The notes below the pieces were generated by a model. That model worked only from the letters and a program-made list of their open reading frames with translations. It ran no database searches and was not told the origin of the DNA. Of a stretch of 64,000 nt of DNA, positions 23,420-35,415 are shown in pieces; positions within the stretch are counted from its first letter, which is position 1, and each line of letters begins with the position of its first letter. A program made the position numbers and the translations under genes. The stretch comes from Sarcomyxa edulis (lineage: Eukaryota > Basidiomycota > Agaricomycetes > Agaricales > Mycenaceae): positions 62,001-126,000 of the forward strand of contig QUOL01000010.1 in the NCBI GenBank assembly GCA_009761415.1, in the 5' to 3' direction.

Positions 23420-24343
23420 ATGTCTTTCAATCGGCCTAAACATGTCGGTGGGGCATTGACAGATACCACAAACGCCTTCTCCAACAGATCTAGACTTCCA
23501 AAGTCAAAACACTCTCATTTACTTGTTTCTAGTTCACGAAAGTCCACTCCCACATGCACCGTCTCTCTCGCGAATGCATCGTGCAGTACGTCGGACTCCG
23601 TATTGCAGGAAGTGAACGTCGTTCCGTTTCCTACCGCGTCGTCTATTTCATTTCCAGTCAGCGAGTCTGATTGCGATTCTGGATCTCTCGCACTCCTTCG
23701 AGACGATCCTATTGTTCCACACCCTCACCCCATTCGTCGTCGTACTTCGCAAGCCGAACTTCGTCGCAAGCGATCTCATGCACGACTCGCACAAACAACC
23801 TTGCAACACCCCAATCTCCTCATCAACTCGTCCCCGAAACCGCGCAAACGCTCTGGCACTGGCTCCAGGAAGGGCCCGAAACGCGTCACAGCCGACTTGC
23901 AGTTCCAAGCAGTAGTTCATAGGAGTGTTGCGTGGAGACTGGCGGGGCGTCTACAACTGGAATTGGAAGCAGGATCAGAGGCGTGTCAAGTTGGTGAGGA
24001 GAGCATGGATGTTGACATGGACGTGCAGGACAAGCTCCTGGTGAAGCGTATTCATTCCTACCTCATGAAGCAAGGAGTCAAACTCGACGCGAGCGTCGAT
24101 ATTGCCCCGCCTTTGTCTTCGTCCCGCTCTTCTCCCATTCCTGGCACTGCTGGTCCTAGTGACAAAATCTTGTCGATGCCACAGCTCGTTGCCGCTCTCA
24201 TCCTGCGCCACAGAGACCGATCACTACGGAGACGATCGACGTTGAACGTCAAATCCCCAGAAGCCAAGGCTTCCTGCGGTACTAGCAACCCTAGTGTCTC
24301 AAACCCATCACCGCTCGCCATGGTACTCGAGCCATCATCTTAA
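23420..24343 (+). CDS. Hypothetical basic protein, single exon
   Basis: The 307-residue frame has no introns, unusual in this window. The ATG at 23420 has a strong context (ACCATG); the open frame continues upstream without a better start. I do not recognise the family. The N-terminal half is Ser-rich and disordered-looking. A basic block (RRRTSQAELRRKRSHARL, then KPRKRSGTGSRKGPKR) around residues 120-185 could be a nuclear localisation signal or nucleic-acid-binding patch. A probably helical segment follows (VAWRLAGRLQLELEAG, then a run of acidic VDMDV residues, then LLVKRIHSYLMKQGVKLD). The last part has MPQLVAALILRHRDRSLRRRS. The coding bias looks real. A nuclear role is only inferred from charge. 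Confidence 0.72.
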   Translation: MSFNRPKHVGGALTDTTNAFSNRSRLPKSKHSHLLVSSSRKSTPTCTVSLANASCSTSDSVLQEVNVVPFPTASSISFPVSESDCDSGSLALLRDDPIVPHPHPIRRRTSQAELRRKRSHARLAQTTLQHPNLLINSSPKPRKRSGTGSRKGPKRVTADLQFQAVVHRSVAWRLAGRLQLELEAGSEACQVGEESMDVDMDVQDKLLVKRIHSYLMKQGVKLDASVDIAPPLSSSRSSPIPGTAGPSDKILSMPQLVAALILRHRDRSLRRRSTLNVKSPEAKASCGTSNPSVSNPSPLAMVLEPSS

Positions 24344-24729
24344 CGACCCCACGAACTTTTGAAAGTTCACGTCCCCAATTCTCTAGCATCCCTTTCGTTC
24401 GAAATATAACAACCACATATCTGTATCCTCATCCTGCATTGGCATTTTTTCTTTCATTCCCCATTCCACACACTCATCATCCGCACGGACTTCATACCTA
24501 CACACTAAAGCTCGTAATTCCAATCCCTCCGTTCTCATTGTGTACATGCATTTTGCTTTTTTGTAAATGCGTCTGTACTATCTTGGGTTTTGAATTTACT
24601 GAACTTACATCGTCTTGGTCCAATCATGTGAGATACCGAGAACCCAAGTAGCCATCGTGAAGTAGTGATTGGTACTAAGATACAAACATATTCGATGACC
24701 ACTGGATCTTCAACATAGCAGTCAACCTG
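24344..24729. other. 3' flanks of two convergent genes
   Basis: T-rich sequence after the 23420 gene, then the 3' UTR of the aldo/keto reductase on the other strand. No gene is seen. Confidence 0.5.
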
Positions 24730-26596
24730 TCAAGCATGCCCTATAACGGCTTGTGCCTTGTACGGTTCCGCCAAATATGCGACCTCTTCGTCAGTGAGCA
24801 CGACGTTGACAGCGCCTAAGAAGAGAAACCGATTCAATATATATTATCAAAAATGGAATCCCAGATGAACGCAGCCATACCAATGAGGTCCATAAGGTTC
24901 TCGAGAGAAGTAGTACCGACTATCGGTGCCGAGACACCTGGAAGAACGGTCAGATGAACGTTCAGACAAAAAAAATCAGAGAATGATAAAATATGCTTGC
25001 CGTCTCTGTTCATGATCCACGCAAGAGCAACTTGCGCCATGCTGATACCTTTCTTCTTCGAGATCTCCTCGACTCTAAGGGAAATCAGAAATATGTCAGC
25101 TCAAGTGTGTCGCAGTCTGCAAGACGTTAGGGCTCACCGGTTGATTATCGCCTGGTTAGACTCTTGCTGAGAAAACAACGCCATCCCGCTGCGAAACTTT
25201 GAGAATGCATCGTTAAAGTAGAGACAAGAAAGTACGAACGCGTCAGTGGTGCTGCGTCGAGTGGTTTGACCAAGAGGACGAGTCAATATTCCTCGACTTA
25301 GGGGAGAGTATGGGATAGAGCCGACTCCGAATAACTATTTGAGCAAAGATGAGTATATGGGTGTGTGGCAAGACGACTGAAGAAAGAGGGGAATGGACAT
25401 GCCTTGAGCGTAGGGAACATTTCACGTTCCTCTTCACGATAAAGAAGACTGTAACTGTTCTGCATCGAGATGAAGGGTGTCAAGTGGTTCTGGATTGCAT
25501 AGTCTAAACGAGAAAAGAGAATGAAATGCCACCATTGGGTCTGAACTGTCGTAGATTCGACTTACTCTGCATAGCGTGGACTGCAGAAATTGGGCAGAGA
25601 TGAGAGTTCAGGTTATCCGGGAGTGGGTGGAATGTACAACTTACATTGCCAGGCTCGGCATGAAGACATGCCAATGTATCGCACGTATCCAGCTTTCACT
25701 ACATCGTGTAAAGCTTGCATCTGAAAGAGTGTGAGCATGTTTTATGGTAGGAATGACGACGCCACTTTACGGTTTCCTCAATCGGGGTTTCAGTGTCGAA
25801 TCTGTGGCCTGGTGAACTCAATGGTCAGCGTCTGAGAAGAGGCCTTTTTCGAGAAGAAATGGTGTACATTGGAGAACATCGATATAGTCGAGTTGTAAAC
25901 GCTCAAGACTGTGCTTGACCGAATCGAAGATGTGCTGTATAAGTCAACGACGCATCAGGATATTTACCAAGGCTAGTGGTGAAGAAAGTTGATCACCTTG
26001 CGGCTCAAACCGTGTTGGTTAACATAGCCTTTGGCATCCACAGTCGACTCTTGACCCCAGAGGAATGACCCAGTCTCACGGGCGACCGTACTATACACCT
26101 GCAGGTTTTTTCTCTCTCAGTATCACGGTGGCAAGAGCGTGACTTCAAAATGGACTTGCCTTCGTAAGAACGACGATTTCATCGCGCGGAAGATTGTACT
26201 TCTTGATGGCCTTCCCAAGGATGGTTTCTGACAGACCATTGGAATAAACCTGTCATATCTCAATACTCAACGGCTCAGGAGATAGATGTACAACGTTACA
26301 TTTGCAGTGTCAAAAGCGTTGATACCAGCATCATACCTTCAACCAAGGCTTCCGGTTAGTCAATGCTGTTTTGAGCGTGAGACGAAGACTCACGCTGCCT
26401 TGATGTGCTTGAGTCCTTCTTCCTCAGCAAGGACCCACGAGTACCATTCAGGACTCCCGTATGACATGCACCCGAGGATAATCCTGGACACTTTCAGGCC
26501 AGAGGTTCCGAGACGCACTAACGCGGTCGAAAAAATCAAAGACGTCAGCGATCAAGTCTGAGGCGTTTGAGTAGGACTGAACGAACCGTATTGCAT
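24730..26596 (-). CDS. Aldo/keto reductase 1 (versiconal-reductase-like branch)
   Basis: NADPH-dependent reduction of an aldehyde or ketone in the cytosol is expected. The gene is split into many small exons. The first is 10 nt (26596-26587), joined to 26517-26394. The order of visible blocks is RLGTSGLKVSRIILGCMSYG, INAFDTANVYSNG, EIVVLTKVY, LQLDYIDVLQCHR, VRYIGMSS, FISMQNSYSLLYREEE, FGVGSIPYSPLSRGIL, MAQVALAWIMNRDG and VSAPIVGTTSLENL, ending near AVIGHA. The catalytic tetrad Asp-Tyr-Lys-His is intact. The cofactor end (SAPIVGT) is conserved. One intron, 25402-25335, has a GC donor (AAG|GCATGT); joining it restores the conserved FGVGSIPYSPL block. The nearby redox genes suggest a shared metabolic context, but the substrate cannot be read from sequence. 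Confidence 0.88.
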
Positions 26597-27560
26597 TTTG
26601 CTGGGCGACGACATGAAATGCTGTTCGCGTTGCAATGGGATGTAGATTCCCAGTCTACACGTCTCATTTTATACCATGGATTGGGCCCCTTGGAGGTAGT
26701 GAAGGCGAGCGTTCCTTTCGGTATCCAGTAAGTTATGTTTACGCATTTGTACCGTCATGTGTACAGGAGACTCCAGCTTGAGCCAGGAATCAATGCAACT
26801 GAGATTATCATCTCGGTTCCGTCTTCTGTGGAGAAATCGTCTTGCAAAATAGTGAATCGTGGGGACCCCTGACAACCTTGTGCCAGATATACCCATTCGA
26901 GATAAATGATAACTAGAAACTCGTCTTTCTGGAACGAGGTCGTCGGCGCGTCGAAGGGTCGAATGACGAAGAACCAAAACCTGTTCTAATTTTGGGATCA
27001 AATATTGTGTGACTGTGTGACCTGTGTGAGTCTTTGCCCTCAACTGTCGACCACGTTTTCGACGAAACTTTATATCGGCGGTGTCTTGTACTAGTTGTAG
27101 AGACACTCGAGCTCATATAGCATCTAGCATCGAATTTCTCTGGATTGCCCTTCGATTTCATCGCTTCACCAGCACCACTTTTACAGTCGGCTACCGTGAC
27201 ACTACGGTAGGGCTGTACTCTCCAATTGTTTTGTCCTGCAGCTTCAGGGGTCCTTGGGGAAACCATGCAACCGTATGAGATTCGAGTCTGGAAGGAGACA
27301 GGTAAGGAGCGAAGAATCTAAGAATACTGCCTTCCATCTAATCTTGTCCGAGTCATACATAGACTCGAGTGCCTTGCGCCCGTCGATCTGCCGTCAAGAC
27401 ATGTACACGCAACCCGCGCGGCGGCTTACAGAGATTCTTTAAGCTGACTCTCTCAAGACCCTGTAATTGCAATGGGACCTTCCACGCGAAAAATTCAAGA
27501 CGGACACGCGTTGATGCAGGTGTACTTAAGATCCATCGTTTTGTTTGGAGGATTGAGTAC
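26597..27560. other. Divergent promoter region between the two reductases
   Basis: About 960 bp separate the start codons of the two aldo/keto reductases. Frames on the minus strand (26669-27106, 26913-27266) have no family match and no splice logic. This region should carry both promoters. Confidence 0.5.
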
Positions 27561-28839
27561 ATGTCTACAACCACCTTTCCTACCCGCCAGCTAGGAGCAA
27601 ATGGACCTCTTGTCAGTGCCATCGGTTTCGGATCGATGAGTGTGTTTGTGTCTTGAGATTGGATCTATATATCGTCGACTTTACATTCTATTTAGGCATC
27701 GGGGCGTTCTACGGTAAAACGGACGAGAAAGAAGCTTTTGATACCCTCACTTATGCAGCCAACCGCGGAGTCACCTTCTGGGATACGGCAGACATCTATG
27801 GGAGCAGTGAGTTGTCATTTACTACCTCCAAATTGTAGTCGTATCATTGACAGTATAAACAACGATCTTAGGTGAGGCAATTATCGGGAAATGGTTTCTA
27901 GAGACTGGGAGGCGCAAAGAAATCTTTCTAGCTACCAAGTTCGGTGCCCAAGATCTCCGTCCAGATGGTGACCGCTCGAACCCAGGAGCGAACCTTCCTA
28001 TATCATTGGGCAACTCTACAAATCCCTCGCTGCACTGCAGACGGACTACATCGACCTTTACTACCAACATCGTCCTGACCCAGATGTCCCTATCGAGATT
28101 GTTCTCGAGACGCTTCGTCCCTTTGTCGAGAAGGGACAAATCAAATGGTTGGGTTTGAGTGAGTGCGATGTGGATATGTTGAGAAGGGCGAAGGCTGTGA
28201 AGGATCTAGGAGATAAAGTCATCGCTGCTCAGATGGAATTCAGTCCCTTTGAACTGAGAATCGAGAACAATGGGCTTGCGGATGCAGCAAAAGAACTCGG
28301 CATCGCCATCGTTGCATACTCTCCTTTCGCTCGCGGTCTTCTTACTGGCAGGTATGTCAGCATGACTATACACTACTCTCGTTTATAACCCCCCCCTAGG
28401 TTCCGCTCTCGTTCCGACTTTGAGGCAGATGATCTGAGATTGCTGTTGCCTCGTTTCGATGAGGACAATTTTCCCAACAACCTCAAACTCGTAGACGAGC
28501 TCAAAGCCATCGCACAAAAATACGGAGCTACGGCTACTCAGGTCACCATCGCGTGGATCCTCGCCGAACACCCCGATTGTAAGTTGCAGCATACTTGACC
28601 CATGTCCTAAACAACATTTACGCGATCACCAGTCTTCCCGCTCCCTGGCACACGTAGCATCGCTCGATTTGAGGAGAACGCGCTAGGCGCAGAACTTAAA
28701 TTGGCTCCGGAGACCGTGAAGGAAATCAGGAAATGGATTGATGCTGCAGAAGTGAAAGGAAACAGATATCCTGCTCAATTCGAACGTCCGAACTGGTGTA
28801 TTCCTCTCAGTGAATGGAAGGGCATACCTAGTTCTTAAA
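27561..28839 (+). CDS. Aldo/keto reductase 2 (AKR13-like), frame broken once
   Basis: Blocks in order: TRQLGANGPLVSAIGFGSM, IGAFYGKTDEKEAFDTL, VTFWDTADIYG, EIFLATKFG, then YIIGQLYKSLAALQTDYIDL, YYQHRPDP, IKWLGLSECDVDML, AAQMEFSPFELRIE, AYSPFARGLLTGR, ATQVTIAWILAE and PLPGTRSIARFEENA. The Asp, Tyr, Lys and His tetrad is present. Introns follow residues 26 and about 60 and lie inside LLTGRFRS and PDFFPLP. Between LRPDG (27958-27966) and the SYIIGQLYK block (from about 27995) the frame shifts by one base. The only GT...AG pair there would give an 18 nt intron, too short to splice. The simplest reading is one missing base near 27975-27990: a real mutation that kills the gene, or an assembly error. 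Everything after the break is well conserved, so any loss is recent. Confidence 0.85.
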
Positions 28840-28935
28840 ATCACATGAAGTGTACCAGTAGTATGTGTATGATTACAGCAGTTGAAATTGAAATTCAAGT
28901 TCGCGAATGCGATCGAATATTTTTTACTCTTTCAC

Positions 28936-29779
28936 ATGAACACTCATCCCCCCACAATAACAATCGACTTAGTAAACACTACGGCTCATGATACGATGAG
29001 ATCCCACTAATGCATATGTATAAATCCAGGTCCTAGATCGCCTAACGACAAAAGACGTTCTCCGAGGGGTCCTACACTCTATTCTCTTCCACCGCCTCTT
29101 CGGCACCGTCAAACCAAAAACTCTCGAGGTTCTCGATGTAACGATGGTGGGGACTCCAGCTACATGTGCAGAAATGCACCTCTGATTATGTACTAGCCGG
29201 GCGTGGACGATTCTGATACGGAGCAATTGATAAACGAAAAAGTCGATATGTTTTGGAAAGCTATCGAACGAGGGACAAGTAAGCGGGGCCAGGTGAGTTC
29301 TCGAACTAGAATACCTCCCAGGTCATCTTGACGGTAAATTGTCTCAGATAATTGTCACATTTTCCGAAAAACGACCGAAAAAATCATGGTTCCAGGTTTA
29401 TATGGCAGAAGAGGAGGTTCCTTGGGAAGAATGGTACAGTACCGAGTATGCGTTATTGACTCTCCTGATATAGCTCACGCACTCTTCAGGATAATCAATG
29501 CAGAACTTCGTCAATCAAAATCCGAACGAGGTACGCACTCACTCAAGCCTCTGCATCGTAGAAAGTCTGTTTCAACGGCATTTTTCTAACCTAGATCGTC
29601 AAACTTTCAATTCAACGCTCGCCGCCACCCTCACACGAGCTGTGCACACGATCCTCACCCACACTTCATCGGAGCGTGGACGATCGGCCGTGCCTCTTAT
29701 CACGAATGCTGCCGGGATATCGCCTTTCCCAATTCGAATATCTGTCAAAGTTGGAGGTGTTGAGGTTGGTGGTGTATGA
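28936..29779 (+). CDS. ATG101: Autophagy-related protein 101
   Basis: ATG101 is a HORMA-fold subunit that stabilises Atg13 in the Atg1 kinase complex at the start of autophagy. It occurs in fission yeast, basidiomycetes and animals but not in budding yeast. Six exons (28936-28971, 29030-29146, 29197-29292, 29348-29433, 29490-29530, 29595-29779) give 186 residues, slightly shorter than the 218-residue human protein. Visible blocks are RGVLHSILFHRLFGTVKP near the N-terminus, KVDMFWKAIERG, VTFSEKRPKKSWF with the WF-finger Trp and Phe, EEEVPWEEW, LTHTSSERGRSAVPLI, and the C-terminal SPFPIRISVKVGG. All splice sites are GT-AG and all phases agree. It lies between two redox genes but is probably unrelated to them. 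Confidence comes from the WF finger and the PWEEW block. Confidence 0.9.
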
Positions 29780-30242
29780 TAATCCAGTGTATAAGTATGT
29801 ACTATCAGGTAAGTCTCTAGTTCTTCACATGAGGTTCATCCGTTCAACGCACATACTTTCGAAGATTTTACGGAAAGACTATACCTTGGTACTTTATCTA
29901 TACCATGCTTCGGCAAATGTTCAGCGCTCAGCTCCATGATCGGTCATAAAATCTCGGTCAGTCTGTGATAAAGCGGCGCAATTATTCTTTTTCCAGAGAT
30001 AATCCCAGAAAGGTGTCCTCGTTGCCTACGCCACCTGCCCCTCAGCGGAAGTCAGAGGCTCGTTAGAGATTCTGAAACACCTCGACAAACTTCGAGTAAT
30101 TCTGCTCCATATCGGCCGCACTACAACCCCACTATATATGGTACAGTCTCGCGGCGTGGAAGAGCGGACCCAACCTTGGGACTCGTATCCTCTGACACTA
30201 CGCCTCCAAAGACTCAATTTATCATCGCCTCCTTCGACTTTC
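29780..30242. other. Intergenic, promoter of monooxygenase 2
   Basis: About 460 bp with no gene. A TATATA run at about 30134-30140 lies roughly 105 bp before the ATG at 30243 and could serve as its TATA box. Confidence 0.45.
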
Positions 30243-32626
30243 ATGGCTACTACAGACCGACGAGTAGTCATCGTTGGAGCTGGGTAAGATAGGCAATATG
30301 CGTGTCTTTCTCGCGTCCTGATATAGAAACTTGCAGCATCGGCGGGATATCGTTCGCCATTGCGTTGAAACAAAAACTTGGATTTGAAGGCTTCTCGGTG
30401 CGTTAACAGTCCTGATTTTTTACTTCATTTGATGATAGGGCGGCGTCATATCAGGTTTACGAGCAAGCTTCCGATGTGGGAGGGACCTGGAGGGTGAGCG
30501 ATTGTACCGTCTATTCTTCCAGAAGTTAAACATGAACTCCGTCCAGGATAACGTATACCCAGTCCGTATACTGTTTCTTGTCGTTTAAGCAATCCTGAGC
30601 TTATACGTCAGTGGCATCGATCAGGGTTGCTCCTCGGACGTTGCTATTCATTACTTTTCTCTTTCCACGGAACTGAAACCAGATTGGAACGAGTCTCATG
30701 CATCCCAGCCAGACATTCAAGCCTATTGGAAGGGGCTCTATCGGAAGCACGGACTCGACGAACACGTTGTGCTCAATACTAAGGTGATATCGGCAGAATG
30801 GGACATTGCTGAGCAACGATACCAGATCGTTTTAGAAGATGTCATCTCTGGGACCACCTCCACTACTTCGGCCCATATTCTTGTCACAGCTTTAGGCATT
30901 CTGGATCTACCGAAGTATCCTGATATTCCTGGCTTGTCGGATTTCAGGGGGCAGCTATTCCACTCCGCAAGGTGGAACAACGATGCCAAGCTCTCGGGGA
31001 AACGAGTTGCTGTAATTGGCAATGGTTCGTCTGCGTGCGTATCAGCTTCTCTTTTTGGTACAAATATCTCCGTTTATGAACTATCTTTTATCTGCAGTGC
31101 CCAATTCATACCTGTTATCACCAAAGATCCGAATGTGCAAGTGACTCAGTTCATTCGCACCTCGAACTGGTATATAGAGTCGGTATGTGATATATCTCTG
31201 TCTTCCTGACGCCAGCCTATAGTCTCACTCATCTCATCACAGCCGCGAAAGTCATTCTCTCCAGCCACAAAATGGATTTTTGCGACCGTGCCGTTTGCTA
31301 TGCGAACGTATCGGAATTTTTTGTATCTGAAGGTGAAAGTCATCCAGTTTCATTATGTCTACCAGGCGAAAACTCAAACAACAGTAGACGGAGGTCTCGT
31401 ACTTTGGCTTATCCAATAAGATGCTCAGAGCCCTCACAACCAAGGTAAACCTATCTTTCTGAAACCCGTCTCCGTCCGTGACGTCAATCTCCTCAGTTTG
31501 CTCTTCGATACATGCTCAAGACTGCTCCCGCAAAATACTACGAAAAACTTATCCCTGATCATCGTTCGTGTTTCGACTCTTCCAACAGTTGTACTTTCTT
31601 TGATTGCGAACCTCTGCTGCAGCCTTAGGCTGTAAACGAATCATATATGATAACGGGTATCTAAATGCTTTGCATCGGCCTAATGTCTCTCTCAATTGGG
31701 AACAGATTTCGTTGATCTCCCCGAACGGGATCACTACCGGGTCCGGTGAGCCCTGATTCATAGCTTCCCTGACCCGTCTGACCACTGAAGACAAACATTC
31801 CTTCAGGTCAAACACTCGATTTTGACGTTATCATACTTGCAACAGGTTTTGTCACGGTATGCATGTCGCTCACTTGTTGGCCAATAAAGTGGCTCTGATC
31901 TCAACGCGCACACAGGATCAATATAACTTATCTGTCCGTGGTAAAGACGGAGAGACTGTCGAGCAATATTATCAGTCGCAACATGGCCCTACTGCTTACT
32001 TAGGCACAACTATACCTGGTTTCCCGAATCTCTACACACTTGCAGGTTAGCCCTTTTGACCTTCTGGTTCGTATGCCTCATCAAGCTATTGCAAGGTCCC
32101 AATACTACCACCGGTCATACGTCCTTGATCTTTTTCGAGGAAGTGCAGGTCCGTTATTACGCTTCGTGGCGATCGAAAATTGCTTCACATCGTTGCATAG
32201 ATCGATTATTGCCTCCAGCTCATCAAACCTGTCCTCGAAGGGACCGTGTCGTCCTTTGAAGTGACTCGCAAAGCTACGGACGTCTACAACCGTAAAATTC
32301 ACGCGAAGCTCGATACATCTGTGTGGATGCAGTGCACTTCATGGTATAGAACAGGCGGCGAAGGAAAAATCTCCAGCATCTTTCCCGGCAGCGGGATGCA
32401 TTTCTATCGGTACCTTCGTCGTCCAACATGGACTCACTATCAAGCTGTGGGTGGTGATGAATGGATTCAATCTAAACGCGTCTTCACTGTCCTGCACTGT
32501 CTTTGGTTCCTCCCTTTGTTCGTGTTGCTAGGCTGGACCTATTCTTGGCGAGTACCGGTGTTTACGTTCCACTCTCTCGGTACTAATAAGAAAGCGGGTA
32601 CTTCAGACTCTTCGAACAGTCATTAG
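30243..32626 (+). CDS. Baeyer-Villiger-type flavin monooxygenase 2
   Basis: Paralog of the genes at 9554-12030 and 32986-35415. The model begins [20 protein letters not shown] (FAD loop), then [18 protein letters not shown], then [11 protein letters not shown] (Baeyer-Villiger fingerprint), [10 protein letters not shown] (NADPH loop), [36 protein letters not shown], and [17 protein letters not shown] hydrophobic segment ([14 protein letters not shown]) close to the C-terminus suggests membrane attachment. Exon 30547-30561 is a 15-nt microexon (DNVYP). At about 31390 the acceptor is the second of two AG sites (CAGTAG), because the first would put a stop in frame. The last exon has no late intron, in contrast to paralogs 1 and 3. 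The frame is intact throughout. Substrate unknown. Confidence 0.92.
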
Positions 32627-32985
32627 CTTCTGAATCCGTTCGCAATAAAACTGATTTCGACCTCAAGTGAGGTTCACATTGCCTCAATTTCCCCGTCAAG
32701 TCGATGTGTGAGAAGTGCTTATCATCTTACTGAGATGACTCTGGATGATCTCCTTGCAACATTTTCAGGCTGGTGATTGAATGAGCCTGAGAATCGTGGC
32801 ATGACCCATGACATTGTTTGACACCACATCCGAAGACGATCAGTGTTCTGTCGGGAACATATGCGCCGACATAACCGATTATTCAACCTTTCAATCACGG
32901 AAATAATGCATATTTAACCCACAGTTCCCTCCTGACCGCCTCCGACAACACCTCCTCGGATCTGCCTTCGTTACAGCCTCTCGAC
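32627..32985. other. Intergenic between monooxygenases 2 and 3
   Basis: About 360 bp between two tandem paralogs in the same direction. An AT-rich stretch near 32905-32915 (GCATATTTAA) may be the TATA region for the downstream gene. Nothing else is seen. Confidence 0.45.
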
Positions 32986-35415
32986 ATGTCCTCCCCAAAG
33001 CGCGCAAAAGGGACATCTGTGATCATAATAGGTGCAGGGTGAGTCTCCGGGATCAAATCACGTCGCGCAGACCTCATCGTAGTGCAGGGTCGGTGGACTC
33101 GCATGCGCGATTGCGCTGAAGAGAAAGTTTGGGCTGGATGATTTCACGGTACATAATCATCTCTTTCGGTCCAAGTAGTCACTAAAATATTACAGATCTA
33201 TGAGAAAGCCTCGGACGTTGGGGGAACTTGGAGGGTAAGTAGTCTCCCCCGTTCAAGCCTTTGACGAGAACCTGAATATAATCACCGTCAAGGACAACAT
33301 ATATCCTGTGCGTTCCTCCATGGACTATTCTGATGGAGTTCAGCAGCTCATCGAATAAAATCAAATCAGGGATGCGCTTCGGACATCCTCGTTCATTTCT
33401 ACTCTCTGTCGACCGACTTGAAACCTGACTGGAAGGAGACACAGGGCACTCAACCCGAAATACAGGCCTACTGGAAGGAATTGTCCAGGAAATACGAGCT
33501 CAACAAACACATCGTCTTCAACACGAAGGTTGTGTCTGCTGAGTGGGATGTTACACAGCAGATGTATAACATCACGACCGAGGATGTTGTATCTGGGACA
33601 AGATCGCAGACTTGTGCCACAATTTTGATCTCGGCCCTTGGGCTCCTCGAAATACCTCGATGGCCTGATATACCCGGTCTTCAAAGCTTCAAAGGCGATA
33701 TTTTTCACTCTGCACGGTGGAATAAATCTATTGACCTGTCGAATAAGCGAGTTGCGGTGATTGGAAATGGAGCTTCTGCGTATGTATCTATCTCGTAGCG
33801 TCTTATGAGATGAGCTGGTGTTGATCTCGTGAAATTCAGGACACAATTCGTTCCAATAATCACCCAGGATCCCAGTGTACAAGTGACGCAGTTTATCCGA
33901 ACCGCGAATTGGTACACTCCACCCGTACGTTATACACCATTGGAAACTCGTTATCTTTCTGAACTAGAGCAGGTCCGGAAGCCTATCTCAGCAACGATGC
34001 AGTGGATCTTTGGGCATGTCCCTTTAGCTATACGAGCTTACCGCGCTTACTGTTACGCCATGGTGAGTAAAGTCTTTTGCAAACCGATCTTACACGCTCA
34101 GACTAAAATATGTTTCTAGTCTGAGGGTCTTTACTTCACTATCGACAACAAGCTCAGCCGAAACATGTTAGCAAATGTAAGCCATCCTCAGACCGAATCT
34201 GTCGTGCGCTGCTGATAGGCCGTGGAACACATCAGATCATCAAAAAGCATATCGTCAAGACTGCCCCACCTCGGTATCATGCAAAATTGATACCGGATTA
34301 TCGTATGTCATGCTTGCTCGCTCGCTGTAGTTGGCTTGAATTGACCATCCATCAAAGCCTTGGGTTGCAAACGGATAATTGTGGACACCGACTATCTGTC
34401 GTCTTTACATCGGCCAAATATCCAGCTCAGCTGGGATGGCATCATGCGTATTACTGATAACGGAATAACGACCAAGGATGGTGCGTCATAGACTGACAGT
34501 CTATCATTTCTATGGTGAACTTGACCAAACGGATTTGCAAAGGTCAAGAACACGCTTTCGATGTCATCATACTTTCAACAGGGTTCACCGTCGTTCGTAC
34601 CGTCGATCCATTGTACTCTGCATAGCGCCACTGACGATGTTCGCACCAGGACCATTTCCCTCTATTGGTCAAAGGAAGGTCTGGTCAAACCGTCGAGGAA
34701 TATTTCCAGTCGCGAGACGGTCCATCGGCTTACTTGGGAACAACCATGCCCGGTTTTCCAAACTTCTATACCTTAGCAGGTAATCATTTTCAGTGGCATT
34801 TTCCGCGTCAAGCTTGAAGCCGAGATCTTTTCCAGGTCCGAATACAGCCACTGGTCACACTTCAGTAATCTTCTTCGAAGAAGTGCAGGTGGGTGACTTC
34901 GGAGCCTTTACTAGTTCATTTGAATGATTGTTTGTCAGATCAATTATTTGCTTCAACTTCTTGAACCTGTCCTCCGGGGAACGGCGTCCTCTTTCGAGGT
35001 TACTCCCAAGGCCACTGATGATTATAACGATAAGATCCACAGGAAATTGGCCAAAACCGTGTTTACTCACTGCATCTCTTGGTATCGAACCGGTGGGGAG
35101 GGCAAAGTGTCCAGCATCTTCCCTGGCACTGCATTTCTCTTCTACTGGTACCTTCGCCGCCCTAACTGGCAGCATTATATCGCTGTCGGTGCCGAAAAAT
35201 GGGATCGCCAGAGACGTCGTGCGAGGCTTTTGCGATGGATTTTCCTCGCGTCTTTGGTCTCAGTAGGCATCTGGTCTGCGAACAGAGCAAATGTGGTGAG
35301 TCGTCAAAGCTCAACCTCTCGAAATTCATCACCCCTCAAATTCATCCTCTAGACACTGCCGTACGCCGCCCTACTTCGGTCTTTGTCTCGAACCTACAAG
35401 CACATCGTAGGATAG
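32986..35415 (+). CDS. Baeyer-Villiger-type flavin monooxygenase 3
   Basis: Third copy of the family. The start [18 protein letters not shown] leads into [16 protein letters not shown]; then [82 protein letters not shown] and [10 protein letters not shown]. The microexon 33293-33307 (15 nt, DNIYP) is present. Near 34240 the acceptor ACATCAG joins to [15 protein letters not shown] and keeps the frame. The late segment has a hydrophobic stretch ([14 protein letters not shown]). A GTGAGT donor after ANRAN joins to an exon ending at 35415; unspliced, the frame would stop at 35352. Monooxygenase 1 has a donor at the same place, which supports the spliced ending. Tandem with monooxygenase 2, so this pair arose by local duplication. 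Confidence 0.91.
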
